Shown here: positions 52,110 through 64,000 of the stretch, one piece after another
How positions within the stretch are numbered: position 1 is the stretch's first letter
Layout of the letters: every line of letters starts with the position of its first letter
Assembly: GCA_009667805.1 (NCBI GenBank)
Contig: CM019063.1
Span: forward strand, 404,308,959-404,372,958
Reading direction: 5' to 3'
DNA from: Leptobrachium leishanense
Taxonomy: Eukaryota > Chordata > Amphibia > Anura > Megophryidae
Length of the DNA: 64,000 nt
The notes under the pieces: model-generated
The model's input: the letters and a program-made list of their open reading frames with translations, nothing else
The model's database searches: none
What the model was told of the DNA's origin: nothing
Made by a program: the position numbers and the translations under genes

Positions 52110-54160
52110 AAATGTAAACACACATATTATAATGAACACACAAACATACACAAATATACAGATCAATAGCATGCTATAGTTATACGCCACGCTGAAACAA
52201 AACCCCAAATCACACAAAAATTCATTATTTATTTATTTGCAAAGTATTTTACCAGGAAGGTATGAAATGGGCACATTACTGTAAACACAGACACACAGCC
52301 CCGAGCATAGTTACTACCTGCTGCTACCTGCTGCTATAGTACGACAGTTGGCATGATAATGAAATTGTATATTTGGCCTTTATTTTGAAATATTGTGTGG
52401 TAGTTACTTTGAATATTTATACTGTTCAAAGTAATACAAATCAAATTCAGTAGTAAAATATCTAATCAATCTAAATAATTAACTATGAAATATGGTCTCT
52501 TCTGACCTAGGCGTTGATTTTCTGTTGAGCAGAATATATCAAAGAATGTAGCTCATGGGTTTAGAGAGCCATGGTAAACCATTCAGGACTACACTGATGA
52601 ATATCAGAAGAAGTGCCACAACTTACAGCTAATACACATAGATATGTATTCACTGTGAGTCATTAGTATTCAAATATATTCATCGCTGTAACTTGTATTA
52701 CAGCAATAGATGTCAATATGACTGATTGCTCATAACTTTGTTTGGTAGATTTAAAATGGAGCTGTATTAAAAATCGCCTTGATTCTGTTTTCATCCACTT
52801 GGCAAGTGACTACATCAGCAAATCTCTAAAATAGATTCCTATTGTATCTTTATTTGCAGACTCCGTTTAACGTATTCATTCCCAGAGAGTTCAGGGGCAG
52901 GTAGGTTGAATTATTTTTCACAATTATTTGTGTTGAGTATGAAAATCAAAGTATGATCATCCATTTCACCTTAAGCAAGTTTTTGAATAGATTTTCGAAC
53001 GCATTAGGTCTTGCATATAAAGTGTAAAAAAACCAACAAAAAACCCCCAAGAAAAACCCCATTATGAAACATCAGGCGTTTCAACAGAACTCGTGGGCCA
53101 GGAGTCATTTAGACTTGATCTGCATTACTGTGTGACCTGTGTGTATTTTCCTGGAGAGGAGATAATAAGTGGAATCAGAAAATTTGTTGTTATCTGTTAA
53201 TTTTCTGGCAGGTAATTGGTATGTGAACAGTCTTGCAACACAAGCTCTCCGTAGCCCCACAGGGCTGCTGTCCTTGATACTAAATAGGTTTCAGCACCAA
53301 AGACAGGGGTTTAGTTTTTGTTTTTTTTACACCTTTAAGTAAAATTCATCCGTTTCACATTCTGAAATAACTAATAAAAACGAAATATGAAATTAAAACG
53401 AAATAAGAAAAAACTAATAAAAACAAAATACAAATTAACCAGAAAAACGAAGTACCAATAAAAACGAAATAACGAATCAACCTGAAATACGAATTACCGA
53501 TCATCCCAACCACTGAATCAGTCTGAAAAATACGAATCACGGTAACAAAACGAATGAACCGAAACGAGGAAAAAAAACGGAACGAAATTATCCGAAATGG
53601 GAAAAAAAGGAATAAAATGATCGGAAACTAAACAATTTTTTTTTTGCCATGCACCAGTCTACTATATAGTGCAATGAAATCAACATAAATTCTATTTTTA
53701 AAATAATTAAATTTAAAGTGCACCAATCATGCCCAAAACACGTTTAGCTCATTTGAAAGATCCCAAATCTGCCTATGTATTGGGTTAGCCAAACTGCTGA
53801 CAGATGAATATTTTGTTTTAAGAAAACCATTGAAAAGGAATCTCTCCGAGCTTCCTGTTTGCGCCGAGTGCTGCGGCATATATCTTGTGAACAGATAGGG
53901 ATGTTGGATGCTCAGTAAGGTTCAACTGTAAACCCTTTCCTATAGTGTTGTGATTCCATCTGCAAGTGTCAGCTAAAGAAATATAATTTCTTGAGGGAAC
54001 GGGGGTATATAAATATACTTGTTTATGTATATAAATATATATGTGTAGGGCCCGTGCATCCATTAGACCGATTAGGCAGTTGTCTAGGGTGCCATTAGGA
54101 GGGGGGCACCTTGCTGGGCTAATATATTTACTGGCACTATGGCAGAAGTTATGTTCTGAC
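52110..54160. other. AT-rich spacer without recognised genes
   Basis: No gene is supported. TATTTTACCAGGAAGG near 52247 is the end of a repeat also seen near 6405. About 53360-53640 is an AACGAAATA-rich degenerate repeat, and GGGCCCGTGCATCCATTAG near 54048 looks like the end of another old element. Confidence 0.5.
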
Positions 54161-54501
54161 AGTGTAGCGCTGCCACGGAACTAGCAGAGGTACTATCCTC
54201 CTGCTGTTAGCCCACTCTCTTGGCATTAACCATTGCGATTCCTGGTTTTGAGTGTACCGACCATATCTCCATTTCCTGACAATTCTCTTGGCTGTATATT
54301 ATTTCTTGCTTTACCCTGTGTACCGAACCTTGGCATATCTGACTTCCCTCTCTGGTTTCTGACTGTGGCTTGCTTTTGACCTTGTCTTTTCTGTGTGTTT
54401 CTCCTGTTCATAGATATCCAGCTATTCTAAAGACCGGCAGTGTAGGTTGTGTGGTGTCTGTGTGTATGGATCAAGAGATTCTGTTACATTACGACAAGGC
54501 C

Positions 54502-55600
54502 ATGGATCCTGCGGATCTGTCACATCAACTGGCTGTTTTTGCATCTAGACAGGATGAGCAAGACCATAGGATGGACCAGTTTGCTCAAGTGCTTCAAACT
54601 ATACTGGTTCGTACAGCTCATTTGCAGCCAATTACGTTGGTTCCTGTACCAGCCTCCCTGGTGTCTGCTACGTCAGAAATAGAGTCTTCTCATGTGCATA
54701 TGACTGCTCCGTTGCGATTTGACGGTACACCAGCTTTTTGTCAGGGATTCGTGACTCAGTTTGATATCCATTTCGAGGTGAATCCTTATATGTGTCGTAC
54801 AGATAGAGCCAAAGTTGGTTTTGTAATAAACCATGTCTCAGATACAGCTGTTCTCTGGACTAATCCGCTGTGGGAATCTAAAAAATGTATTGTATACAGC
54901 TATAAGGCATTTATTTAGGAGTTAAGGAGAACTTTTGATCCAGCCAGAAGGGCTAAAGCAGCAGGAAAAGCCTTAGTCAGGATCAAGCAGGGTACTAGAA
55001 CCGTATCTGATTACGCTTTAGGCTGCGGTCACATGAGCATTTTTGAGAGTGGAAGGAGCGTCTGTGAGAGTTCCATCCACTCTGACGCCCGTGTGGCCAT
55101 CTCGCTGAGCGCAGTTAGTGTGCTCGGTGCAACAAAGCTTGATCCTCCTACGGAACATCGCACTTTGTAGCCCCATCCTACCTCCGTCATAGCTTTTTGA
55201 CGGAGAGGCTGAAATCACGTCTGGTGAAGTGCGCGCAACAAGTGCGCACGCTACACAGTGTATCCCTCCACGTCGAGCTGTCACAAAGCTGCGACGGACG
55301 CAGGGAGGTGCAGTCACGCGGACGCACTCAGTGCACTCATGTGACCGCAACCTTAGAGTTTAAGATGCTTGTGTCGGATGTGAACTGGACCAATCCAGTC
55401 ATAAATTCTCATGCAAGAATTAGCACCCAGAAAGTCGCCAGAGGATCTGGACGAATTGATAGAGTACTGTATGCTATTAGATGACCAGATTAAGGAAAGG
55501 AGAACTCCACGAAAAAACCTCTGTCCAACCTAGCACGTCAGTTTTGGTGGTCTTCTATACATTCTGAAGTAATGCATAAAACTCCTTCTCAATGAAACTC
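54502..55600 (+). pseudogene. Degenerate Ty3/gypsy gag, split by a MITE
   Basis: Starts MDPADLSHQLAVFASRQ and continues through a typical vertebrate gypsy Gag: MTAPLRFDGTPAFCQGF, DRAKVGFVINHVSDTA, then an in-frame stop at 54916, then FDPARRAKAAGKAL and GTRTVSDYAL. A Harbinger-type MITE interrupts it at 55021-55352, after which SHARISTQKVARGSGRIDR appears before the frame decays. It belongs to a different gypsy lineage from the element at 22-32 kb. No pol follows. Upstream 54160-54480 may be its leader. Confidence 0.82.
55021..55352. mobile_element. PIF/Harbinger-like MITE, copy M6
   Basis: Ends GGCTGCGGTCACATGAGCA and (inverted) GGTTGCGGTCACATGAGTG, with a perfect TTA target duplication (55018-55020, 55353-55355). 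The interior resembles the 306-bp MITE of the tandem unit (GCTGAGCGCAG, GCGACGGACGCAGGGAGG). Confidence 0.9.
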
Positions 55601-56114
55601 AAACTAGATCTCAGCTAGCAGAGTTGGTGCTCACATCACGGTAATCGATTTAGTTAATAAGTGAGAATACATCATTTTTGAAAAAACTGAAAAATACAAA
55701 CCAAATCATTTGCCTGTATTCACATCTAAATTCTATTTCTCTCTACACTTGCCTAGAGCATGCTTGTTGTCAACGTGACCCCATGCTGCAGATCACACGG
55801 CTTCTACAATAGTGGGGGATTGGCGACATTTGGTGAAATAATCTTGTATGCTCCATGGTCCCTGCTGTGTAAGGAATAATTCTTGGGAACACTTGCATTT
55901 TGTGTCCCCCAACCCCAAAGAACTGCTTCTTTATTACACAGTAAAAACACACAAAAACATAAACCAGACTCAAACTATGGCTCCCTAGATCTTAATTGCC
56001 TGCATTTCCCAGAATTCTATGAATGTATAGCTGGACAGAGGAAGGATCATGAGGGTTGAAGTTCAGAAACATCTGGGGGGGGGGGTAGAGTTTAAGATTC
56101 CAAACATAGACATA
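55601..56114. other. Spacer without recognised genes
   Basis: No coding region or bounded element is supported. Confidence 0.5.
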
Positions 56115-57034
56115 CAGGGTAATTCAAAGAGATTCGAAAAGTCACCGCACGTTCGGTGACTTTTCGTTCTCTTCAATTCGGTTCCTTTTGCCGATCCCAT
56201 TTCGGTGACCCTGCGGTGTATTCAGCAAGCACCACAGGGTCCCCGAATTCCAGGGAAAGGCTGCCGCAAACCCTCAAAAGCTAACCGCAAAACCCGGTGA
56301 ATGCACGCCGAAAACCCTCAAAAACATCTGAAATTAACCTGCCGAAAACCACGGAAAAACCCGAGCAGTAGCCGATCACATGCAGCGAAGCTGCCGGAAA
56401 AAGCCGACACCACCGACAGAGTGAAGTGAATGAATTAGAAAAACAGTTTGTATGAATGATTGAAAAGTGAATCGCTGTTTTCAAAGAAACTACTGAGCGA
56501 AAATGTCTGAAATTTACATATGAGGTCCAGGGAATGACAATAAAAAGGGCCGTTACAGAAAAAATAAGTAAACTTAAAAAAAGTAATAAAAATAATCTGA
56601 CTTTTAAAAAAAACAAAATTCTGAAAATGCTTAAAATATCCTAAAAAATCTATAAATAAAGAGACTCTTTACTGCAGAATTATATAATAAATGGTTTATT
56701 AGATATTGAATTAAAACGGGAATATTTTTAACATTGAAGCCTATGGGATTCTCCTGAATAAACCTGCCGAATTAAACCACCGAATGGCAGGGCATTTCGG
56801 GAACCTTTCACTGCTGGTTTGTCTTCTCTGAATAGCCGAAGCAGTGCTTTTTTATGGGGATTTCACTGCCCTCGAACAGGCACCGAACAGGCACCGTATG
56901 TGCAAGCAATTCGCCAGGATTTGGCATATTGCCTGCTCTCTGAATAGCTGAATGGCCAAGAAAGGGAACCGAATGCTGATTTTCAGCGTTCGGTTACCTT
57001 TCTCCAGCCATTCGGAGCTCTTTGCATTACCCTG
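56115..57034. mobile_element. Family R element, copy B
   Basis: Ends CAGGGTAATTCAAAGAG and CTCTTTGCATTACCCTG, inverted with one mismatch over 17 bp. The interior has ACTACTGAGCGAAAATGTCTG, TTAGATATTGAATTAAAACGG and CCTATGGGATTCTCCTGAA, shared with copies A (6931) and C (61869). 920 bp, non-coding. The target duplication is too short to classify. Confidence 0.75.
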
Positions 57035-57845
57035 TTAGTATATAAAAAAAGTCACAGTATAAATATTAAGTTTAGAAGAGGGTATTTAATTATCTACATT
57101 CCTCCCAGATATTTCCCATGTCGGAGACCTGACTCGCCTTCATATTAAGTACAAGTAAATTTTGTAAAATAAATGATGTCACACTCCAGCTATGACAACA
57201 TATAAATAAAACTTCTGGAAAACAGTGATTATACCACTAACATATATTTTCTTATGGTTATCGCAATTGAATTTACATTAGTTTTGCGAAGTGAGAATGG
57301 TTTTATATTGAGTTAATAAGCACCGCAAAGGAAGAACTTGGCTAATACACCATTAGCATAAGAGCGCTGACATTTTATGTGTAAAAAAATTAGTATGATA
57401 CGAAGCTAACAAATCAATTCAAAACAGAAAAGCATGTAATTAGACCACTTTGCCAGAAATGTAATGATTGCGTTGTTTGATGTTACCAGATCATTAATAA
57501 TTAAAAAATAATTGCATGTATACTGTCCTTTTAGTCACCATCAAACAATTGAGAAATACACAAAAAGGATGATAAAATGAAATAAGAAAAAATATTTTTT
57601 ATTTTAGTACAGGGTTATAAATATAATTAAACAGAATATGAGAAAAACAGGAGGGTATCATGTTAAATAGCATTCGTACTATGGTATGTTGTAAAAAATA
57701 AAGTTATAAAATAAAGCATGTTATTATTTTATATAAGTCTGAAACAGCAAGCTAATACAAACACTCCAGTTACTAAGAAGCACTAATTTGCCGGCAGCCA
57801 GAGAATAGTAAGCAACTACAATAAATAAAAGTACAAATAAATAAA
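57035..57845. other. AT-rich spacer
   Basis: Nothing recognised. Confidence 0.5.
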
Positions 57846-58249
57846 GGGGTTATTCAGAGAGAGTCGATCTGGCCCCGAAATGTCACCGAACACTGAAATT
57901 CAGCGTACAGCAGTGGTGTATTTAGGTTTTCTGCTGCCCTAGGCCTGACTAAACTCGTGCACCCCCTAATTTAAATATGACACACCCCTTCCTGTCAAGG
58001 TCACACCTTTTCCTGATTAAACCCCACCCTTCCTCTTTAGGCTCCACCTTTTCCTCTTAGAGCGCTGCCTTTTCCTCTCTTTATATTAAAAGTGGACACC
58101 AACTGCCTACTTGTATATTTTGTTTACCATTTCAAATGTTGTATCTATTGATATAATCAAAAAAAATTCTGAAATGTTTAAATTCAACCATTTTTACAAA
58201 GATCAGCCATGCATGTCAAGTATACTGGATCTCAGCCGCTCTAATTGGT

Positions 58250-58925
58250 TCAATAAAATCCACAGAAACGTGCAGTGTGTATGAGCGTATCACAGAGCTG
58301 CACAGCAATAAAACCCACAGAAAGGTGCACTGTGTATGAGCGTATCACAGAGCTGCACAGCAATAAAACCCACAGAAAGGTGCACTGTGTATGAGCGTAT
58401 CACAGAGCTGCACAGCAATAAAACCCACAGAAAGGTGCACGGTGTATGAGCATATCACAGAGCTGCACAGCAATAAAACCCACAGAAAGGTGCACTGTGT
58501 ATGAGCGTATCAGAGCTGCACAGCGATAAAACAGACAGAAAGGTGCACTGTGTATGAGCATATCACAGAGCTGCACAGCAACAAAACCCACAGAAAGGTG
58601 CACTGTGTATGAGCATATCACAGAGCTGCACAGCAATAAAACCCACAGAAAGGTGCACTGTGTATGAGTATCACAGAGCTGCAAAGCAATAAAACCCACA
58701 GAAAGGTGCACTGTGTATGAGCGTATCACAGAGCAGCACAGCAATAAAACCCACAGAAAGGTGCACTGTGTATGAGAGTAACACAGAGCTCCACAGCAAT
58801 AAAACTCACAGTAATGTGCAGTGTGCATGAGCATATCACAGAATCCACAGCAAATAAACTCACAGTAATGTGCAGTGTGTATGAGCATATCACAGAGCTC
58901 CACAGCAATAGAACTCAGTAATGTG
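58250..58925. repeat. 55-bp tandem array
   Basis: About twelve units of 55 bp (CACAGCAATAAAACCCACAG, AAAGGTGCACTGTGTATGAG, CGTATCACAGAGCTG). The right-hand units carry TCACAGTAATGTGCAGTGTG variants. A single diverged monomer lies at 7518-7580. The long minus-strand frame here is periodic and not a gene. Confidence 0.92.
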
Positions 58926-59110
58926 CCGATTTATTCAACCCCCAGCATTAAATTTTTCATTTTATTACTCCCCCCCCCGCAAAAAAGGTAAACGGTGTAT
59001 AGATAGATAATAGTAGGATTGCTATCCAGTAGGGCTGTGCAATTAATTGCAATCGCAATCGAATCGCGATTTCCGACCCTGCAATTTCTAAATCGCATAA
59101 GGCTGCAATT

Positions 59111-59258
59111 TTCGGCTCCCTGTTAACTTCCGGCAGCATGGTGCTTTGGGCGCTCGCAGGGGGAACCACGTGACGAGCCGCATTCTCGCGGCTCGTCACA
59201 TGGTTCCCCCAGGCGAGCGCCCAAGCTCCATGCCGCCGGAAGTTAACAGGGAGCCGAA
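59111..59258. repeat. Long imperfect hairpin
   Basis: Arms of about 70 bp (TTCGGCTCCCTGTTAACTTC, ACGTGACGAGCCGC and their inverses GCGGCTCGTCACATGG, GAAGTTAACAGGGAGCCGAA) around the loop ATTCTC. GC-rich in an AT-rich element. Confidence 0.85.
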
Positions 59259-59274
59259 CACGTGGTGCACAGAG

Positions 59275-59485
59275 GTGAGCTGGGGCAGTATATCCATGTG
59301 CTGGGGCAGTATATCCATGTGCTGGGGCAGTATATCCATGTGCTGGGGCAGTATTTCCATGTGCTGGGGCAGTATTTCCATGTGCTGGGGCAGTATTTCC
59401 ATGTGCTGGGGCAGTATTTCCATGTGCTGGGGCAGAATATCCATGAGCTGGGGCAGTATCCATGAGCTGGGGCAGTATCCATGTG
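59275..59485. repeat. 21-bp tandem array
   Basis: About ten units of GTGCTGGGGCAGTATATCCAT with TATTTCC variants. Long frames on both strands here are periodic by-products. Confidence 0.92.
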
Positions 59486-59759
59486 CTGAATACATTTAGA
59501 ATGTATGTAGCATGTTTGAAAAAGCAAAAACAATTGGCTAAATCGCAAATAAAATCGCAATCGCAATATTCATTCAAGAAATCGCAATATGATTATTTTG
59601 TCAATATTGCACAGCCCTACTATCCAGAGAAGTAGACAGAAGCAATAGTCCATTTTAAGGGGGTAACTCAGTAATTGAATGTAGGTACATATATAATCCC
59701 CCCCAGCATTTCATTTGCCAGATTATTATCCCACTGGCATTTTATTTGTCAAATAACCC

Positions 59760-61300
59760 CCCCCCCCCATTTCATTAGCCAGGTTATCCCCATTTCATTG
59801 GCCAGGTAAACCCCATTTCATTAGACAGATAATCCCCATTTCATTAGCCAGGCTATCCCCATTTCATTAGCCAGGCTATCCCCATTTCATTAGCCAGGTA
59901 ATCCCCACCATTTCATTAGCCAGGTAATCCCCATTTCATTAGCCAGGTAATCCCCATTTCATTAGCCAGGTAATCCCCACCATTTCATTAGCCAGGTAAT
60001 CCCCATTTCATTAGCCAGGTTACCCCCATTTCATTAGCCAGGTAATCCCCACCATTTCATTAGCCAGGTAATCCCCATTACATTAGCCAGGTAATCCCCA
60101 TTTCATTAGCCAGGTAAACCCCACCATTTCATTAGCCAGGTAATCTCCACCATTTCATTAACCAGGTAAATCCCACCATTTCATTAGCCAGGTAATCCCC
60201 ATTTCATTAGCCAGGTAATCCCCACCATTTCATTAGCCAGGTAATCCCCATTTCATTAGCCAGGTAAACCCCACCATTTCATTAACCAGGTAAACCCACC
60301 ATTTCATTAGCCAGGTAATCCCCATTTCATTAGCCAGGTAAACCCCACCATTTCATTAGCCAGGTAAACCCACCATTACATTAGCCAGGTAATCCCCATT
60401 TCATTAGCCAGGTAATCCCCATTTCATTAGCCAGGTAAACCCCACCATTTCATTAGCCAGGTAATCCCCACCATTTCATCAACCAGGTAAATCCCACCAT
60501 TTCATTAGCCAGGTAATCCCCATTTCATTAGCCAGGTAATCCCCACCATTTCATTAGCCAGGTAAACCCCACCATTTCATTAGCCAGGTAATCCCCACCA
60601 TTTCATTAACCAGGTAAATCCCACCATTTCATTAGCCAGGTAATCCCCATTTCATTAGCCAGGTAAACCCCACCATTTCATTAGCCAGGTAATCCCCATT
60701 TCATTAGCCAGGTAAACCCCACCATTTCATTAGCCAGGTAATCCCCATTTCATTAGCCAGGTAAACCCACCATTTCATTAGCCAGGTAATCCCCATTTCA
60801 TTAGCCAGGTAAACCCCACCATTTCATTAGCCAGGTAATCCCCATTTCATTAGCCAGGTAAACCCCACCATTTCATTAGCCAGGTAATCCCCATTTCATT
60901 AGCCAGGTAAACCCCACCATTTCATTAGCCAGGTAATCCCCATTTCATTAGCCAGGTAAACCCCACCATTTCATTAGCCAGGTAATCCCCATTTCATTAG
61001 CCAGGTAAACCCCACCATTTCATTAGCCAGGTAATCCCCATTTCATTAGCCAGGTAAACCCCACCATTTCATTAGCCAGGTAATCCCCATTTCATTAGCC
61101 AGGTAAACCCCACCATTTCATTAGCCAGGTAAGCCCCACCATTTCATTAGCCAGGTAATCCCCACCATTTCATTAACCAGGTAAACCCCACCATTTCATT
61201 AACCAGGTAAACCCCACCATTTCATTAGCCAGGTAATCCCCATTTCATTAGCCAGGTAAACCCCACCATTTCATTAGTCAGATTACCCCCCCATTCCGAT
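59760..61300. repeat. 1.5-kb minisatellite (CATTTCATTAGCCAGGTAA)
   Basis: About sixty units of 23 or 26 bp that differ by an extra ACC (CCCCATTTC versus CCCCACCATTTC) and by AATCC / AAACC. From about 60650 to 61110 the two unit types alternate regularly, indicating a higher-order repeat of about 49 bp. Confidence 0.95.
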
Positions 61301-62630
61301 TTGTCAGATTATTTACCCCCCTGTTGCTCACCCACCATACGGAAGTAATTGTCATCTTCTATGCTCAATGGCTCCGCTCGATCGCACCACCCAGGCTTTA
61401 GGTCTTCTGCCGCTGTGTGAGTCACGTGAGGGGGCGGCGTCAAATCACCAACCATTGTCAAACTCTGTCCCCTCCAGGCTCGGCTCCTTCAGACAGGCAG
61501 GCAGGCAGGCTTGCTACACCGGACGTGGAAGGCTCCTATCGTTGCAGGCCTTGGTCGTTGCAGGCTCCTTGCGTCCCCAAGAGGCAGCTACGTGTCACTT
61601 CGTGTCCCACAATGAAAGCGGGAGACACGCTGCCTTGGCGCCGCCTTCCAGCCAGCCTGCCTGCTGCGAGTGAATTGTGAGAGGCACATTCGGAGCGCAC
61701 GCAGCCGCGCAATGCTCAGCGATACCGAGTGGGGATTGAAAAACGGCGGATCGCCGTGAGGCGGCTTTTTTCGCATGAAGGGTGATTTTTTTTGCCACCT
61801 CCAGATAGTGCCCCAAAAGTGCCGCCCTAGGCCTAGGCCTTGTTGGCCTAGGCCAAGATACATCCCTGGCGTACGGTACCATTTCATGGCCATTCGGCTA
61901 TTCAGAGAGCAGGCAGTCCGCCAAATTTTGGCTAACCCCCTGCAAGTACAGTGCCTGTTCGACAGCAGTGAAATCCCCCATAGAGAAGCAATGGTTCATC
62001 TATTCATAGAACACCGAACAGCAGTGAAAAGTTGCCAAAGTGCCCTGCTGTTCGGTGTTTTCATTTGTCAGGTTTATTCAGGCGAGTCCCAAAGGCTTCA
62101 ATGTTAAAAATATTCCAGTTTTTATTCAATATCTAATAAACCATTTATTCTTTTAATCTGCAGTAAAAAGGCTCTTTATTTATAGATATTTTTAGGATCT
62201 TTTAGGCATTGTTTGGGATTTTTTCGGCAAAATATCTTCTTTTTTAAAAAAAAATTTCTTGTTTCTGTAACAGACCTTTTTATTATCATTCATAGTATCT
62301 TATATGTAAATTCCAGGCATTTTCGCTCAGTAGTTTTTTTGCAAACAGCATTTCAATTTTGACACTTTCAATTGTACTATTTTTTTTAATTTTTTTACCC
62401 CATTCGCCAGCTTGTCGGATTTTTCCAGCAGCTGGTCTGCGCTGTAATCGGTGGCTCTTCAGCTTTTTCCGGCGTGTCCGGCCTGGTTTTTGCGGCAGTT
62501 CCTGCGGGTTTTCGGTGGGTGTTCGGCGGATGTTTGACAAGTGTTCGTTGGGTTTTTCTCTGCACTCCGGGGACCCTGCGGTGAATGATGAATTGCTGGA
62601 ATATTCAGTGACCTGAGTGTCAGTAGGTCA

Positions 62631-64000
62631 TTCCCACCTCAGACCAATTGTTTTGAGTACGCTTGCAAAAACTAATTCTAGCAATGCAACAGCACAAAAA
62701 AGTTTTTTAAACTAAAAGAAACAAAAACAAAGTCTCATCACTTCTATGCTTTTGCAAGGCTGAAAAAAAATACAGTATTGGGTACCCATTTCTAATTTTT
62801 TTTTGCCAAGCGTGCTACATGGAATATATAACCGCAAGGGCTTAGATGATAAAATGTGAAAAAAATTAATATTTTACACACTGTAGATGATTGAAATTTT
62901 AATGGTAATTCACATTTTTTATTACATTTTCTGTTATAGAATTCTGGCAGGACATGACATATACATATAATAATGATATATTATGAATCTGCGAGTCTGC
63001 CGTAAAAAAGGATATATAATTTGCCTGGGTCATAAAATAAAACATGACTTCAAATCGCATTTAAAAATGATGAGCACAAAATGGTAAAAATTAGCTCAGC
63101 ACACAGGGGTGAAATGGCTCAGCAGTGAAGGGGTTAAACGATTACAATTTGTTAAAATCTTTCAATGTAAGAGCTACTGTTAAGGTATTTGAATATATGA
63201 GTTGATGTGCTCTCCTCTTGGTTTGCTATGTGCCACCTTTGGTAGAAGCATAGTATCATTGAAAATAATTATACAGCTCATAAAACAGATTTGAAATGAA
63301 TAGAAATCTTACTCTGACGTGAAAATCAGTTGATATGATCTATAATTAAAACCAAAACACAATTATGTGGCCATTGCCACTTTGTTCATATTATGTAATC
63401 CAATGTAGAAGAGTGTATGGTAAAAATCTAAAGCTATCCATACTTTTGAAAGATACAGTGCATGAATGATCGATGTGTGGAGTACACTGATGCATGTGCT
63501 TTATATTCATCATTATTATTGTTTTATATGCTTGGTGAATAGGTCTAGGCTGAAACCAGTTGATCAGCCTGAGAAGGGAACAGGGCATGGTTTGGATGGT
63601 GCCCTGTGATCCGTCACTAGCACTGCAACGAGATCTGGCCACTTTCAAATATATAAGAAAGTTGCTGACATAAAAAAAATCACAAAAAGAGAATATAAAT
63701 CAGATAATTCCTATTTGTGATCTACTCGCCTGTCGATGTAACTGCCGAGCAATGCCTGCATGGTTCGGATACGAAGATTTTCTCAGTCAGCCCATCCCTC
63801 AATATCAAGACCCTCCAGTCTCAACTCAACTTTGACATATGATAGCCCAAAGCAAACTTGACTCGACTTCTAATTGTGAGCCTTGGTATCACCTACTTAA
63901 TAACAAACCTGTCTATCAACAGTCAGTAATTAGATTGCTTGAAAGTTTCAGTTAGCTAATCAGTTGATCCGTTTGTTTTAAGTTTCCATTCCCAATACTG
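62631..64000. other. AT-rich spacer without recognised genes
   Basis: No open frame with a domain and no bounded element were found. Confidence 0.5.

Larger units (their letters stand above)
59030..59619. mobile_element. Nested hAT-type element, 590 bp
   Basis: Ends TAGGGCTGTGCAATTAAT and ATATTGCACAGCCCTA, with a perfect 8-bp target duplication CTATCCAG (59022-59029, 59620-59627). It contains AATCGCAATCGCAAT motifs near both ends, a long hairpin and a 21-bp tandem array. Confidence 0.93.
57911..61868. mobile_element. hAT-type element expanded by tandem arrays
   Basis: Ends CAGTGGTGTATTTAGG and (inverted) CAGGGATGTATCTTGG, with subterminal CTGCCCTAGGCC / GCCGCCCTAGGCC. 8-bp target duplication GCGTACAG / GCGTACGG (57903-57910, 61869-61876; one mismatch). 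Nearly 4 kb, mostly a 55-bp array, a nested hAT and a 1.5-kb minisatellite. No transposase frame. Confidence 0.88.
57846..62630 (-). mobile_element. Family R element, copy C, split by a hAT
   Basis: Short left part (57846-57910, GGGTTATTCAGAGAGAGTCG) and main part (61869-62630) in inverse orientation to copies A and B: GGTTTATTCAGGCGAGTCCC, TTCAATATCTAATAAACCAT, GCATTTTCGCTCAGTAG. The hAT at 57911-61868 sits between them. Confidence 0.7.

Noticed and set aside
51861..52217. Proline/glutamine-rich minus-strand frame
   Set aside because: A by-product of the GC-rich minisatellite.
58400..58903. A 167-codon minus-strand frame with repeated cysteines
   Set aside because: It is a translation of the 55-bp array; the residues repeat with the DNA period.
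58957..59577. Frames up to 206 codons with PAHGNTAPAHG-type repeats on both strands
   Set aside because: Produced by the 21-bp array in the nested hAT; several frames are open at once.
59760..61300. CRISPR-like spaced repeats
   Set aside because: Units are contiguous 23/26-bp minisatellite monomers with no unique spacers, and the DNA is eukaryotic.

Overview
The window looks like vertebrate nuclear DNA, most likely from an amphibian (probably a frog). It is AT-rich, holds no recognisable multi-exon host gene, and is packed with hAT, PIF/Harbinger and Tc1/mariner-like MITEs, L1-type LINEs, a Penelope-like insertion, a Ty3/gypsy element, a class I endogenous retrovirus (ERV) and SINE-type tails ending in the GCGCTATATAAAT...AATAATAAT form common in frogs. 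The species cannot be read from the sequence. No rRNA, tRNA or CRISPR locus was seen.

Layout. 1-18.4 kb: AT-rich spacer with small DNA transposons, plus an internally deleted L1 nested in a hAT element (11.7-14.9 kb). 18.7-51.5 kb: a 4.2-kb unit present three times in tandem. Each copy carries one intronless minus-strand ORF of about 270 codons that I do not recognise. Copy 1 is cut by a Ty3/gypsy element (22.2-32.0 kb) with a PNMA-like Gag, which was itself hit by an L1 fragment and by a Penelope-like insertion containing a hammerhead-ribozyme-like motif. Copy 2 is cut by a nearly intact ERV (33.4-45.4 kb). Copy 3 is uninterrupted. 51.5-64 kb: minisatellites, a decayed gypsy gag, MITEs, and a 4-kb hAT element swollen by three tandem arrays and a second nested hAT.

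The most unusual object is the ERV. It is on the minus strand, with two 689-bp LTRs that differ at about two bases, a 4-bp target duplication, a proline-tRNA-like primer site, gag separated from pro-pol by one in-frame UGA, and an env. Between RNase H and integrase its pol reading frame carries about 210 residues that strongly resemble the conserved N-terminal domain of the opioid growth factor receptor family (OGFr_N). I know of no described retrovirus with this layout. An L1-like element with a 16-bp target duplication later landed inside that domain, and a homopolymer run gives a frameshift in pol, so this copy is not intact.

The insertions can be ordered. The tandem duplication used a 9-bp GAGATACAC microhomology, one end of which lies inside an older hAT element. 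The gypsy element and the ERV came later (near-identical LTRs), and the L1 and Penelope-like insertions inside them are younger still. A deletion removed the junction of copies 1 and 2 together with half of one gypsy LTR.
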